A stretch of 64,000 nucleotides of DNA from Sellimonas sp963559135 (GCA_963559135.1 CAUWJP010000015.1:1-64000); one strand, 5' to 3'. Counted from the first letter of the stretch, positions 1-8,820 are shown. Numbers and translations: made by a program. The notes: generated from the letters alone by a model not told the origin.

Positions 1-117
1 TTATGGAATGATTTTTAGGGCAACACAATCCGTCGAATTATTTTGCGCTTACCTTTTTTATGCCATCGTAAAAGACTCATTTCCAGGAAAATTTCCGGGA
101 AAAATTTGAAACACATA

Positions 118-165
118 CAGCCTCCAACAATCAAGAGCAGTGCTCTTTCCGACCATCGGAGGCTG
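118..165 (-). terminator. Terminator after the pepX-like gene
   Basis: An 8-bp stem CAGCCTCC/GGAGGCTG encloses a second palindrome (AAGAGCA-g-TGCTCTT at 133-147). It lies about 40 bp past the stop codon of the minus-strand peptidase gene. The downstream side on the minus strand becomes T-rich only after several bases, so termination efficiency is uncertain. Positions 1-117 hold no gene that I can support. Confidence 0.6.
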
Positions 166-202
166 TGCATTATCTCTTCATTTAATTTTTCCGTATGCTC
201 AA

Positions 203-2329
203 TTATTTCAGAGTTATTGTGCGGTCTTTTGTTTCTGCTGTAACCGGAACTACTGCATTGACAGAAGCATTATCGATCTCAATCGAATATGTTTTGTGGA
301 TCATACAGTTGACCGGATCTTCTGTTGCGATTACCAAAGCAAGTTTATGTCCTGGCTGTACGGTATATCGTGTTGCACAAAGATATACATGATAATCGTG
401 ATATTCGCCTTTTTTCAGTTCAATGCTTTTGGCAGCAGTTTCTGGTTCATAACCTGCTTCCGGATTGCAAAGGTCTGCGAAAGCACGTGTAATGACACGG
501 TATTTCTTATGTACTGTTGAGAATTCCGCTTCATTAAATGCCGGAAGATCGCCGCCATTGATGATTCCGCCTTCTTTTACAGTCTCTACCGGGATAATAT
601 TTCTTTCCGGATCTACGGTCTGAATGCTGTCGAATTCTTCGTCGCAGACGTCACAGAGAAGAACAGCAATTTCCACATCATCCATTCTGCCGGAAACTTT
701 GGAAGAGCCAAGCTTCATCGTCAGGCTGTCAACGTCGTTTCTGTTTTCAGGATTAAAATCATTGTCGGTATCTCCATCTTTTAATGCGGCTTTTAAGTTC
801 AGGCAAACTGTTCCCTGAATGGTAACTTCTTCTTCAAACGGAGCAGTGACATAGCGCTGTGCCATATTTGTGGATTTCTGGCCCATCACATCATCAAAGT
901 TTTCTGCACTGACTCCTGCAGCTTCCCAGTCTGTATCGATTACGGTAGTGCCGGATGCTTCGCTTTCCAGCTTCATGTTGTAATCGGTATCCCAGGAGTC
1001 GGAAGTTTCCCATTTTCTCTGATCATAGTTTGTCTGTACGAGAACTTCAGGCATTTCTTCCGCTGTGTTTTCTACGCCGTACAGATAATGAGAAATCCAT
1101 TCGTTTACAATGTCATCGTAGAATTTTCCGTCAATCAGAATTCCATAATTTTTGTTCGGCATGGTAGGTGTGATGTGCGGACCCTGATGAAGGATCGTTT
1201 TGAATGGCTGTCCGGATTTCTGGTATGCTTTTACCATCATGTCAAACTGTTTTGTAGATACGTTTTCGTCGTTTAATCCCTGAACAATCAGCGCGCTGCA
1301 TTTGATTTTGTCAGCGTGAAGGCGGTAGTTTCCACTTCCCCAGAACTCCTCATCATAATCGAATCCGCATTTCAGCTGCTGCAGGCTCAATTCGTGATGG
1401 AAAGCAGCAATATCATCCAGCTGTTCTTCAGACAATGTTTCATCATGGTAACGGCTGGAGCAGTAGTAGGCAAGATAGCTGTTTAACATCTCTTTTGGCC
1501 AGTAACGCTGTGCGCCTTGCATGTTCTGCTGACTGTACCAGTCAGAAATTCCTGCTACAGGAACGATAGTTTTCAGTCCTTCTACGCCTGTTGTTGCAAC
1601 TGCAAACGGCATGGTTCCGGCGTAGGATCTTCCTGTCATGGCAACATTTCCGTTTGACCAGTCAGCTTTTGTAATGATGGTGCCGGTGCGGTCTGCGTAG
1701 GCAACACGGTCGCCGTGCAACCATTCTACAACGAATTTGAATGCATCTCTTTCATAGTCAGATCCGACATAATTGAAACCATCGGAGCCAAGTGCTCCAA
1801 ATCCGGCGCTGAGGATTACCGCAAAACCACGTACAAGGTAATAATTGAAGTTATCCAGATTTTCATAAACCATGCTGTCTGTGCTTCCATTATCTTTGTA
1901 ATACCAGTCGGAAGGATCAGACTTTAATGCAAGATCCATGGCGCTGATCTCGCCTGTAGGAACACGCGGAGCCGCTACATTTTTCAGACTCTCGAAATCG
2001 AATTTACGATATTCTTTTTCTGCTACTTCTTTCATATGATCATAAGCGTCTTCCTGAACGCCTGCACAGTACGGGCGTGCTTCAAATAAAGAAGCTGCTT
2101 TGTAATTGCCTTCTGCGGCGCTGCGCGGAACCTGAACGAGGGTTTTGACAAGATCCCGTTTTCCGTCTCCATCCATATCATAGTCAGATTCTACATAGAC
2201 ACAGTATCTAACGATATCTGATGTAGCAGGATCGTAATTTTCTCCGGTTTTTCCATCCGTAAACGGGAAAACAGGCTGTGCCAGTCCATTTTCAAATACC
2301 GGCACTTTACTGTAAGAATTGTCTTTCAT
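203..2329 (-). CDS. Xaa-Pro dipeptidyl-peptidase (PepX / S15 family)
   Basis: This 708-residue protein is an alpha/beta-hydrolase of the S15/CocE type, which removes X-Pro dipeptides from the N terminus of peptides. The nucleophile motif is GRSYAGTMPFAVA, with Ser in the G-x-S-x-G-like elbow, preceded by the long substrate-shaping region. A conserved DENVSTKQ segment carries the likely catalytic Asp and GPHITP the likely His. The C-terminal third is a jelly-roll beta domain typical of X-Pro peptidases. There is no signal peptide, so it is probably cytoplasmic. I chose ATG 2329 (MKDNSY) because AGGAGG sits 6 bases upstream; a longer in-frame start at 2356 has no ribosome binding site. It is a single gene with its own promoter and terminator. 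Cocaine-esterase-like hydrolases share the fold, so the exact substrate is inferred. Confidence 0.85.
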   Translation of the reverse strand: MKDNSYSKVPVFENGLAQPVFPFTDGKTGENYDPATSDIVRYCVYVESDYDMDGDGKRDLVKTLVQVPRSAAEGNYKAASLFEARPYCAGVQEDAYDHMKEVAEKEYRKFDFESLKNVAAPRVPTGEISAMDLALKSDPSDWYYKDNGSTDSMVYENLDNFNYYLVRGFAVILSAGFGALGSDGFNYVGSDYERDAFKFVVEWLHGDRVAYADRTGTIITKADWSNGNVAMTGRSYAGTMPFAVATTGVEGLKTIVPVAGISDWYSQQNMQGAQRYWPKEMLNSYLAYYCSSRYHDETLSEEQLDDIAAFHHELSLQQLKCGFDYDEEFWGSGNYRLHADKIKCSALIVQGLNDENVSTKQFDMMVKAYQKSGQPFKTILHQGPHITPTMPNKNYGILIDGKFYDDIVNEWISHYLYGVENTAEEMPEVLVQTNYDQRKWETSDSWDTDYNMKLESEASGTTVIDTDWEAAGVSAENFDDVMGQKSTNMAQRYVTAPFEEEVTIQGTVCLNLKAALKDGDTDNDFNPENRNDVDSLTMKLGSSKVSGRMDDVEIAVLLCDVCDEEFDSIQTVDPERNIIPVETVKEGGIINGGDLPAFNEAEFSTVHKKYRVITRAFADLCNPEAGYEPETAAKSIELKKGEYHDYHVYLCATRYTVQPGHKLALVIATEDPVNCMIHKTYSIEIDNASVNAVVPVTAETKDRTITLK

Positions 2330-2389
2330 GATTTGCCTCCTCTTTTGCAGCAACATACCAAACGATGTTGTTATTTTTCTCTATTAAAT

Positions 2390-2418
2390 AGTATAATTTT
2401 TCTGTGAAATTTAGTCAA
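2390..2418 (-). promoter_or_regulatory. Sigma-A-type promoter of the pepX-like gene
   Basis: Reading the minus strand, -35 TTGACT and -10 TATACT are separated by exactly 17 bp. The predicted transcript starts about 50 bases before the AGGAGG/ATG of the peptidase gene. Confidence 0.7.
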
Positions 2419-2591
2419 CATTATGTATGTGATAAATGCGAAAGAAAGGGCAACATTTCCTTCACAAACATTTAAGGAAATATTATTTCTTTTGTCCTTG
2501 ATTCCTTTGAGTGATCGGTATATCATTAGTAAATATCATAGGGCGCTGCTTTTATATTGAGAAAACAGTGCCGGGGAAAGAGGGGATTAAA

Positions 2592-3170
2592 GTGTGGGAG
2601 CTGTTTCAGAGTTTATTTGAAAAAGCGGTCTGGTTCCTGAAGTTGTACGTGATTGAGTACCGCTATCTGGTTGCATTTCTGGCCTGCTTTGTATTTTTCT
2701 ATATTTTATTTATGCACTGGCTGAACATCCGGTTTTTCCGAATTCTGCGTGAGCCGGTGGCTATCATCTGTCTGGTAGTGGAGATCGTTGCGATTGCGTA
2801 TTTTACCATTTTCTTCCGGGAGCAGGGTGAGTCGCATACATATGAGTTGGAGTTGTTCTGGTCGTATAAGAAATGGATTCTGGAAGGAAGTGTGGCCTTT
2901 GGCCTTGAGATTTTAAATAATATCGTGCTGTTTTTCCCGTTTGGATTTATCTTGACGGATGCGCTTCGGAGATGTCCGTTTTGGGCGGTTCTTCTAGCCT
3001 CCGTGGCGGTGAGTGGCTGTATTGAGCTGAGCCAGCTTGTATTCAGACTTGGCCTGTTTGAGTTTGATGATATTTTTAATAATGTGCTTGGAGCAGTGGC
3101 AGGATGGTGTGTTTTCCATATCCTCCGGAGCTTTAAAAGGCGAAGGAGTTCTTCGCCTTCCTATAGATAA
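2592..3170 (+). CDS. VanZ-like family membrane protein
   Basis: This is a 192-residue integral membrane protein with four to five hydrophobic segments. It carries the VanZ-family core: a loop with N-I-V-L-F-F-P-F-G-F, then E-L-x-Q-L-x-x-R-L-G-x-F-E-F-D-D-I-x-x-N-x-x-G at about residues 140-175. VanZ-like proteins are widespread in Clostridia. The founding member raises teicoplanin resistance, but most homologues have no known role. The start is set at GTG 2592, just after an A/G-rich AGAGGGG stretch; an upstream ATG at 2511 has no ribosome binding site and would add an unconserved tail. A second, shorter VanZ-like protein lies at 17696. Confidence 0.8.
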   Translation: MWELFQSLFEKAVWFLKLYVIEYRYLVAFLACFVFFYILFMHWLNIRFFRILREPVAIICLVVEIVAIAYFTIFFREQGESHTYELELFWSYKKWILEGSVAFGLEILNNIVLFFPFGFILTDALRRCPFWAVLLASVAVSGCIELSQLVFRLGLFEFDDIFNNVLGAVAGWCVFHILRSFKRRRSSSPSYR

Positions 3171-3194
3171 TGCTGTGAGGGTAATGTCAGATCA

Positions 3195-3686
3195 TCAGTG
3201 CTCCCAGTGGAAGAGGCTACTCTGATAGCGGGAGAGTGCGCGGTAGAGGATCATGCCAAGGATACCGCAGCTGATGATTTCTCCTGCTGCAATCGAGATC
3301 ATTAAAAGAGGGATCGGCAGATGGATACCATATCCATAGTACAGAACAAGAGGCACGATCACAGTATTGGACAGGACCGGTGCAATTGGAAGTAGTAGCG
3401 GGTTACGGCTACGCATCCGATAGACGAGGACTGCTCCGATTAGCGTGGCCAGGCTTCCGAAAATAATATCCGGCAGGATGGCGCCTGAGAGAATATTTCC
3501 GATTAGGCACCCGATAAAAAGACCTGGTACAGCAGCGGGTGTGAAGGCCGGCAGGATGGTAAGCGCTTCCGAGATGCGGATCTGGATTTCACCAAACCCG
3601 AAAGGGGCAAAGAGCCAGGTTAGTATAACATAAATCGCGGCAATCATGGCCGCGTGGGCAATTAGTCGAGTTCTTTTGTGTCTCAT
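3195..3686 (-). CDS. queT: QueT-family queuosine precursor transporter
   Basis: This 163-residue protein has five to six transmembrane helices and matches the QueT (COG4708) family, the substrate-binding S component of ECF-type transporters for queuosine precursors. Diagnostic features are an N-terminal positively charged MRHKRTR followed by a first helix, G-F-G-E-I-Q-I-R-I-S-E-A-L at about 35-47, and P-G-L-F-I-G-C-L-I-G-N. ATG 3686 is chosen because GGAGGA lies 5 bases upstream; an upstream in-frame ATG at 3734 falls in the promoter. No ECF ATPase or T component is nearby, as expected for a group II ECF transporter with a shared energising module. The queuosine enzyme QueH is encoded at 45236. 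Confidence 0.85.
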   Translation of the reverse strand: MRHKRTRLIAHAAMIAAIYVILTWLFAPFGFGEIQIRISEALTILPAFTPAAVPGLFIGCLIGNILSGAILPDIIFGSLATLIGAVLVYRMRSRNPLLLPIAPVLSNTVIVPLVLYYGYGIHLPIPLLMISIAAGEIISCGILGMILYRALSRYQSSLFHWEH

Positions 3687-3724
3687 AGGATTCCTCCAGT
3701 ATTGTCTTAGGATTTCAAATCTGT

Positions 3725-3753
3725 AGTATAGCATGAACAGTCTGAAAAAACAA
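3725..3753 (-). promoter_or_regulatory. Promoter of queT
   Basis: On the minus strand, -35 TTGTTT and -10 TATACT are 17 bp apart. The predicted leader is only about 30-35 nt, too short for a preQ1 riboswitch, and none of the preQ1-I or preQ1-II consensus blocks is visible. Confidence 0.65.
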
Positions 3754-3754
3754 G

Positions 3755-3839
3755 AAAAACCAGGTGCACTGACGCAAGGGAGAGAGCTCAGCTCCGGCCT
3801 GCGACAGGTACCTGGTTTTTTAAAAGATCCAGATGGATC
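3755..3839 (-). terminator. Terminator region after rfbC
   Basis: Two hairpins follow the rfbC stop on the minus strand. The first is a small AGATCC/GGATCT stem (3824-3839) followed by T4. The second is an 11-bp stem, AAAAACCAGGT (3755-3765) with ACCTGGTTTTT (3810-3820), closing an unusually long 44-nt GC-rich loop. T-runs lie on both sides of the second stem, so it could act on either strand and should insulate queT from the rhamnose operon. Confidence 0.65.
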
Positions 3840-4448
3840 TTAGAACTGGAATGCGTCTTTGATGCCTGGCCAGTTCTGGTCTCTTTCATTAATATTCAGC
3901 GGTGTACCGTCGGAGAGAGTATATCCCGCACAGGCTCCGTTTCCCGGATAAGTTCCGGTCACTTCCGGCCACTCAATGCCGATTTCCGGATCGTTCCATG
4001 CCAGACCGCCATCATCCCTCGGATGATAGAAATCTGTACATTTGTAACAGAATTCAGCACTGTCGGACAGGACAAGGTATCCGTGTGCAAAGCCTTCCGG
4101 TACATAAAACTGTTTCTTATTTTCTTCAGTCAGTTCGACCCCGTACCATTTTCCGTATGTTTTGGAGTCTTTTCTTAAATCAACAGCCACGTCAAAGACA
4201 GAGCCTTTGATGACGCGGACAAGTTTTCCCTGCGGGAACTGTTTCTGAAAGTGCAGGCCGCGCAGAACTCCTTTTGAGGAGCTGGACTGGTTGTCCTGTA
4301 CAAAGTTCAGATGCAGTCCGGCTTCTTCCATATCATTCTGATTATAGGTTTCCATAAAATATCCGCGGTTATCGCCATGTACGGTCGGTGTGATAACACA
4401 GAGGCCTTCGATTCCGCCGACATTTTTTTCTACTGTGATCTGTCCCAT
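3840..4448 (-). CDS. rfbC: dTDP-4-dehydrorhamnose 3,5-epimerase
   Basis: RfbC (RmlC) double-epimerises dTDP-4-keto-6-deoxyglucose at C3 and C5, the third step of dTDP-L-rhamnose synthesis. The 202-residue cupin carries H-G-D-N-R-G-Y-F-M-E-T-Y, F-V-Q-D-N-Q-S-S-S, the G-V-L-R-G-L-H-F-Q motif with the catalytic His, and F-Y-V-P-E-G-F-A-H-G-Y. The length is slightly above the usual 180-185 owing to a C-terminal extension. AGGAGA precedes the ATG. It is the last gene of the minus-strand operon rfbA-B-D-C and follows rfbD after 33 bp. Confidence 0.95.
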   Translation of the reverse strand: MGQITVEKNVGGIEGLCVITPTVHGDNRGYFMETYNQNDMEEAGLHLNFVQDNQSSSSKGVLRGLHFQKQFPQGKLVRVIKGSVFDVAVDLRKDSKTYGKWYGVELTEENKKQFYVPEGFAHGYLVLSDSAEFCYKCTDFYHPRDDGGLAWNDPEIGIEWPEVTGTYPGNGACAGYTLSDGTPLNINERDQNWPGIKDAFQF

Positions 4449-4481
4449 TTCAATCGATCTCCTTTCACAATGTTTCGGTTA

Positions 4482-5453
4482 CTAAAAATCCAGTTCAGTA
4501 AGATAACGGTGGAGGGCATCTTTCCAGTCCGGCAGCGGCATAAATCCGTTCTGAACCAGCTTGGATTTGTCCAGGCGGCTGTTGAACGGTCTGCTGGCTT
4601 TGGAAATACCGTATTCTTCCGTAGTAACAGGAAGGACAGTGAGATGCTCCGCATCGTATTCCGGATGGCCAAGTTCGGCTGCCTGGCGGAAGATTTCTAC
4701 AGCAAAGTCATACCAGCTGATATATCCGCCCTCATTGGTTGCGTGATAGTAGCCGTACTTGTCTGTTTCAATCATGTCTGCCAGAAGCTTTGCAAGGTCG
4801 TAAGTGTAGGTTGGTGTTCCGATCTGATCGTTGACTACAGTGAGCTTGTCGTGTGTTTTGCCCACATTCAGCATTGTTTTGATAAAGTTCTTTCCATTTT
4901 GTCCGAAAACCCATGCAATGCGGACGATGAAATATTTTTCCAGCTGACCGGATACCGCAAGCTCTCCTTCAAGTTTTGTCTGTCCGTAAATATTAAGCGG
5001 GGCGTAATCTTTGCAGTCCGCCTCCCACGGCTTTGTTCCCTGTCCGTCAAAGACATAGTCGGTAGACAGATAAACCATCTTACAACCTTCCGGTCTGGAG
5101 GCGTCGAGCTTCTTTACCGCTTTAACAATGTTTTCCGTTCCGACGGTATTGACCTGGCGTACTTTATCTTCCATATCTTCAGCAAGATCTACAGCAGTCC
5201 AGGCTGCGCAGTGTACAACCACGTCCGGAGCGTTCTCCAGAAGGACGCGCTCTACCGCCTCTTCATCTGTGATATCCAAAGAGACATACGGTGCTTTTGT
5301 GACAGCAGTACCGTCCTGTGCCCCATTGTATTCCGGAGCAAGGTCAGAACCGATGCAGGTGTAAGTCCCTGCATGATTGTTGGTGCGCTCTGTCAGTTCG
5401 TTGATGACATCATGGCCGAGCTGGCCGGCCACACCGGTTACAAATACTTTCAT
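4482..5453 (-). CDS. rfbD: dTDP-4-dehydrorhamnose reductase
   Basis: RfbD (RmlD) reduces dTDP-4-keto-L-rhamnose to dTDP-L-rhamnose with NAD(P)H. The 323-residue short-chain dehydrogenase starts with V-T-G-V-A-G-Q-L-G-H-D-V (Rossmann GxxGxxG) and continues with S-T-D-Y-V-F-D-G. The catalytic Y-x-x-x-K is Y-G-Q-T-K, followed by the R-I-A-W-V-F-G block. Family length is about 290, so this copy has short insertions near residues 35-55. It sits between rfbB and rfbC with 36-bp and 33-bp gaps, which implies one transcript. Confidence 0.95.
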   Translation of the reverse strand: MKVFVTGVAGQLGHDVINELTERTNNHAGTYTCIGSDLAPEYNGAQDGTAVTKAPYVSLDITDEEAVERVLLENAPDVVVHCAAWTAVDLAEDMEDKVRQVNTVGTENIVKAVKKLDASRPEGCKMVYLSTDYVFDGQGTKPWEADCKDYAPLNIYGQTKLEGELAVSGQLEKYFIVRIAWVFGQNGKNFIKTMLNVGKTHDKLTVVNDQIGTPTYTYDLAKLLADMIETDKYGYYHATNEGGYISWYDFAVEIFRQAAELGHPEYDAEHLTVLPVTTEEYGISKASRPFNSRLDKSKLVQNGFMPLPDWKDALHRYLTELDF

Positions 5454-5489
5454 GATGACTGACTCCTTTCTGATCTTTCTGACGGCTGC

Positions 5490-6509
5490 CTAACGGTTTC
5501 CGTACATTTCTTCATAGTAGTTCTGGTATTCACCGGAAACAATTGTTTCCCACCATTCTTTGTTCTCGAGATACCATTTGATGGTTTTCTGGATACCGTC
5601 TTCAAATTTTGTCTCCGGAAGCCATCCGAGCTCTTCGTGGATTTTTGTAGGATCGATCGCATAACGCATATCGTGTCCTTTACGGTCAGTCACATAAGTG
5701 ATCAGACTTTCCGGTTTTCCAAGTGCTTTACAGATAATTTTTACAATATCAATATTTCTCATTTCATTGTGTCCGCCGACATTGTAGACTTCACCGACAC
5801 GTCCTTTGTGGATAATCAGGTCGATTGCCTTGCAGTGGTCTTCCACATACAGCCAGTCACGAACATTGATTCCTTCGCCGTAAACCGGAAGCGGTTTGTC
5901 GTGCAATGCATTGATAATCATCAGCGGAATCAGCTTTTCCGGGAAATGGTATGGACCGTAGTTATTGGAGCAGCGGCTGATAGAAACCGGCAGTCCGTAA
6001 GTACGGTGGTAAGCAAGTACAAGCAGGTCTGCAGAAGCTTTGGAGGAGCTGTAAGGGCTGCTTGTGTGGATCGGTGTTTCTTCGGTAAAGAACAGATCAG
6101 GGCGATCAAGCGGAAGATCTCCGTATACCTCATCTGTGGAAACCTGATGATATCTTTTAATACCGTATTTGCGGCATGCGTCCATGAGAACAGAAGTACC
6201 GATGATGTTTGTTTCCAGGAATACCTGAGGATTTTCAATGGAACGGTCAACATGGCTTTCGGCAGCGAAATTGACTACCATATCAGGGTGTTCCTCTTCA
6301 AAAAGTTTATAGACAGCTTCACGGTCTGTGATGCTTTCCTTTACAAAGCGGAAATTCGGATTGTCCATGACCGGAGCAAGTGTGGAAAGGTTGCCTGCAT
6401 AAGTCAGACAATCCAGACAGATGATCCGATAATCCGGGTATTTATTTAACATGTGAAAGATAAAATTGGAACCAATAAATCCGGCTCCTCCGGTTACAAT
6501 AATGTTCAT
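5490..6509 (-). CDS. rfbB: dTDP-glucose 4,6-dehydratase
   Basis: RfbB (RmlB) converts dTDP-glucose to dTDP-4-keto-6-deoxyglucose using tightly bound NAD+. The 339-residue protein shows the N-terminal T-G-G-A-G-F-I-G-S-N-F nucleotide-binding motif and F-A-A-E-S-H-V-D-R-S-I. It also has S-T-D-E-V-Y-G, the catalytic Y-S-S-S-K-A-S-A-D, and N-N-Y-G-P-Y-H-F-P-E-K-L-I-P substrate-binding segments. It lies 28 bp downstream of rfbA in the operon. Its product is used by RfbC and RfbD encoded next. Confidence 0.96.
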   Translation of the reverse strand: MNIIVTGGAGFIGSNFIFHMLNKYPDYRIICLDCLTYAGNLSTLAPVMDNPNFRFVKESITDREAVYKLFEEEHPDMVVNFAAESHVDRSIENPQVFLETNIIGTSVLMDACRKYGIKRYHQVSTDEVYGDLPLDRPDLFFTEETPIHTSSPYSSSKASADLLVLAYHRTYGLPVSISRCSNNYGPYHFPEKLIPLMIINALHDKPLPVYGEGINVRDWLYVEDHCKAIDLIIHKGRVGEVYNVGGHNEMRNIDIVKIICKALGKPESLITYVTDRKGHDMRYAIDPTKIHEELGWLPETKFEDGIQKTIKWYLENKEWWETIVSGEYQNYYEEMYGNR

Positions 6510-6537
6510 AATAGAAATTCCTCCTGATAATTCTGTT

Positions 6538-7434
6538 TTAACGCAGTGCGTCTAAATATTTTCCATCCAGTACGTCTTTCAGATACTGACCGTATTGGTT
6601 TTTCTTTAATACTTCATATACTTTCAGTACATCTTCTTTTGTAATCCAGCCATTCAGATAAGCAATCTCTTCCAGACAGCCGATTTTACGGTGCTGATGT
6701 GTTTCCATCGTCTTGACAAAATTTGTGGCATCCACGAGACTCTCATGTGTACCGGTATCAAGCCATGTGAAGCCCTGTCCGAGAAGTTCCACATTTAAAG
6801 CTCCTTTTTCCAGATAGATGCGGTTCAGATCAGTGATTTCGAGCTCTCCTCTGGCACTTGGTTTCAAATCACGGGCATATTCCACGACATGGTTATCATA
6901 GAAGTAGAGACCTGTAACACAGTAATTGCTCTTCGGATGCTCAGGCTTTTCTTCGATGGAAACAGCTTTTCCGGCTGCGTCGAATTCCACGATACCGAAG
7001 CGTTCCGGATCATCAACATAGTATCCGAAAACAGTAGCTCCATTGCCGGATTCTGCATTTTTTACAGCGGCCGTGAGACGTTTTTTCAAACCATGGCCTG
7101 CGAAAATATTGTCACCAAGTACCATAGCTACACAGTCATCTCCGATAAAGTCGGCACCGATAATAAATGCCTGGGCCAGTCCATCCGGGCTTGGCTGTAC
7201 AGCATAGGAAAGCTGGATACCAAATTGACTTCCATCTTTTAAAAGCTCCTGGAAACGAGGAGTATCCTGTGGAGTGGAGATGATCAGGATATCACGGATT
7301 CCTGCATTCATCAGAACGGAAAGCGGATAATAAATCATCGGCTTGTCGTAGATCGGCAGCAACTGCTTGGATGTTACTGTGGTCAGTGGATAGAGGCGGG
7401 TTCCAGATCCGCCTGCAAGAATAATTCCTTTCAT
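6538..7434 (-). CDS. rfbA: Glucose-1-phosphate thymidylyltransferase
   Basis: RfbA (RmlA) joins glucose-1-phosphate and dTTP to give dTDP-glucose, the committed step of rhamnose synthesis. The 298-residue protein has the N-terminal G-G-S-G-T-R-L-Y-P-L-T signature and the S-K-Q-L-L-P-I-Y-D-K-P-M-I-Y-Y-P motif. V-L-G-D-N-I-F contributes the metal-binding Asp, and E-E-K-P-E-H-P-K-S supplies sugar contacts. It is the first gene of the operon, with an AAGGAGG ribosome binding site. A TATAAT-like -10 can be read at 7461-7466 on the minus strand, but no clear -35 matches it. The rhamnose is presumably for a cell-wall polysaccharide made elsewhere, since no glycosyltransferases are in the window. Confidence 0.96.
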   Translation of the reverse strand: MKGIILAGGSGTRLYPLTTVTSKQLLPIYDKPMIYYPLSVLMNAGIRDILIISTPQDTPRFQELLKDGSQFGIQLSYAVQPSPDGLAQAFIIGADFIGDDCVAMVLGDNIFAGHGLKKRLTAAVKNAESGNGATVFGYYVDDPERFGIVEFDAAGKAVSIEEKPEHPKSNYCVTGLYFYDNHVVEYARDLKPSARGELEITDLNRIYLEKGALNVELLGQGFTWLDTGTHESLVDATNFVKTMETHQHRKIGCLEEIAYLNGWITKEDVLKVYEVLKKNQYGQYLKDVLDGKYLDALR

Positions 7435-7508
7435 ATGAACCTCCTTAAATTAAGATGCAGATTATATGTTATTATGCTCATTAATTTCCAGTTAACCTTA
7501 TCATAACA

Positions 7509-7525
7509 GGTGCCCCTAGGGCACC
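7509..7525. other. GC-rich dyad between the MerR fusion gene and rfbA
   Basis: GGTGCCC-CTA-GGGCACC is a perfect 7-bp inverted repeat with a 3-base centre. On the plus strand it is followed seven bases later by CCTTTTTTG and a further T-run. On the minus strand (the direction of both flanking genes) no T-run follows. It is therefore either a weak terminator of the regulator gene or an operator upstream of rfbA. Confidence 0.45.
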
Positions 7526-7548
7526 CGCAAGCCTTTTTTGAAACTTTT

Positions 7549-8733
7549 TTATTTTTTACAAAGAAAACAGCCTGCATCCTTTGTTATATGAAAAGAAGGG
7601 AAGGTCTGTTTTTTGACGTAAGCAGCAAATTCTTTGTATCGTTCCAGAATAAACTGATTCTGATTACCGTGGCAGGATAGTATATATGAGATCAATGGTT
7701 CGGGATCCGGCACTGTCAGGTAGTCTTCGTATTGTTTCCAGCAGATGTCTGAAAAATAAGGGGTGAGAATTTCCTTTCCGTTTTCTTTTCCAAATCGGTC
7801 GTATAGTTTAGTGGAAGATAGAACGATACGATCATCAAAGGAGGTGACAAGCCGGGAAATTTCTTTCATGTGTTCCTTTCCGTAAGTACTGCACAGAAAC
7901 ATACCGTCAGGCTTCAGGACGCGGGCGATTTCGGTGCAGGCAGCGGAGATGTTGTCACAGTAAAACAGAACATGATTGGCAATGACAAGATCAAAAGATT
8001 CATCGTCATATGGAATAGACTCGCAGTTGAATTTTTGAAAATGAAAACGGGAGTCTTCAGTTCCAAGTGAACGCCTTGCATCACGCAGCATACCGTCCGA
8101 TATGTCGGAAAGTATGATGGAGACAGAGGCCGGGATGGAGTTAAGACACTCTTTCCAGAATGTACCGTCTCCACAGCCGATTTCCAGAATCCGGATATTG
8201 GGCATGAATAGACATTGCTCGCGGATCCAGGAAAACCATCCCTGGGAATTATGAGAGTAAAGAGCATGGAGATGGATTCTTGCAGAAATATTGGAAGCAT
8301 TTTGATACTGCTTTTTCATCGTAGTTTCCAACCCAAGATCATGAATCTGATTCAGCATCTTGCTCCAGTTGACATTCTCATGGGTGGAGAGAAGCTGTGT
8401 CGTTTCCTCAATGGTGCGGGATACGATTTGAAGCTGTTCAATCCTGTCTTCCACAAGCTTTTTCTGCAGATTTAGCGAATCAACCATAAAATGAATGTCA
8501 GAATCGTTAATGGTCATCTCCATAATGTCTGCCAGAGAGAATCCCAGTGCTTTTAAAAGAAGGATCTGCTGAAGCCTGGCCAGATCATCATCCGTATAAT
8601 AACGTGCACGAGTATTGGGATCCACGTAGGACGGTTTTAGTATATTGTGTTCATCATAGTACCGGATTGTCTTTTTCGTAATGTGAGCAAGTTTCATCAG
8701 CTCTCCGGTAGAATAATAACCTTCTTTTGCCAT
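7549..8733 (-). CDS. MerR-family regulator fused to a SAM-dependent methyltransferase
   Basis: The 394-residue protein has two halves. Residues about 8-75 are a MerR winged helix-turn-helix (Y-S-T-G-E-L-M-K-L-A, K-T-I-R-Y-Y-D, then R-Y-Y-T-D-D-D-L-A-R-L-Q-Q-I). Residues about 80-120 form the usual MerR dimerisation helix. Residues about 180-300 form a class I methyltransferase with motif I I-L-E-I-G-C-G-D-G-T-F and the acidic loop I-L-S-D-I-S-D-G-M. They also carry the F-D-L-V-I-A-N-H-V-L-F-Y motif IV region and A-R-V-L-K-P-D-G-M-F. The C-terminal end has a C-x-x-C-like CFLCKK. MerR regulators usually carry small ligand-binding domains, so a catalytic partner is unusual. The ligand and methyl acceptor are unknown. 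ATG 8733 has AGGAG 7 bases upstream. It diverges from the phosphorelay operon at 8891. Confidence 0.8.
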   Translation of the reverse strand: MAKEGYYSTGELMKLAHITKKTIRYYDEHNILKPSYVDPNTRARYYTDDDLARLQQILLLKALGFSLADIMEMTINDSDIHFMVDSLNLQKKLVEDRIEQLQIVSRTIEETTQLLSTHENVNWSKMLNQIHDLGLETTMKKQYQNASNISARIHLHALYSHNSQGWFSWIREQCLFMPNIRILEIGCGDGTFWKECLNSIPASVSIILSDISDGMLRDARRSLGTEDSRFHFQKFNCESIPYDDESFDLVIANHVLFYCDNISAACTEIARVLKPDGMFLCSTYGKEHMKEISRLVTSFDDRIVLSSTKLYDRFGKENGKEILTPYFSDICWKQYEDYLTVPDPEPLISYILSCHGNQNQFILERYKEFAAYVKKQTFPSFHITKDAGCFLCKK

Positions 8734-8756
8734 TGTGTTACTCCTTTCATACTGAT

Positions 8757-8785
8757 ATTATAAGATGAAAATGAGGATGGGGCAA
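8757..8785 (-). promoter_or_regulatory. Promoter of the MerR-methyltransferase gene
   Basis: On the minus strand, -35 TTGCCC and -10 TATAAT are 17 bp apart. This is a normal spacing, unlike the 19-20 bp spacers of promoters that MerR proteins activate by DNA twisting, so any autoregulation is probably not of the classical MerR type. Confidence 0.55.
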
Positions 8786-8820
8786 TCGTTAAGAAGTCTT
8801 TCTTTTAATAGAAAGTTATG

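Noticed and set aside
3687..3754. Possible preQ1 riboswitch before queT.
   Set aside because: The predicted leader is about 30-35 nt and lacks the conserved preQ1 aptamer elements.
4311..5462. 383-codon plus-strand open frame opposite rfbD.
   Set aside because: rfbD on the minus strand has all family motifs; the opposing frame is a composition artefact.
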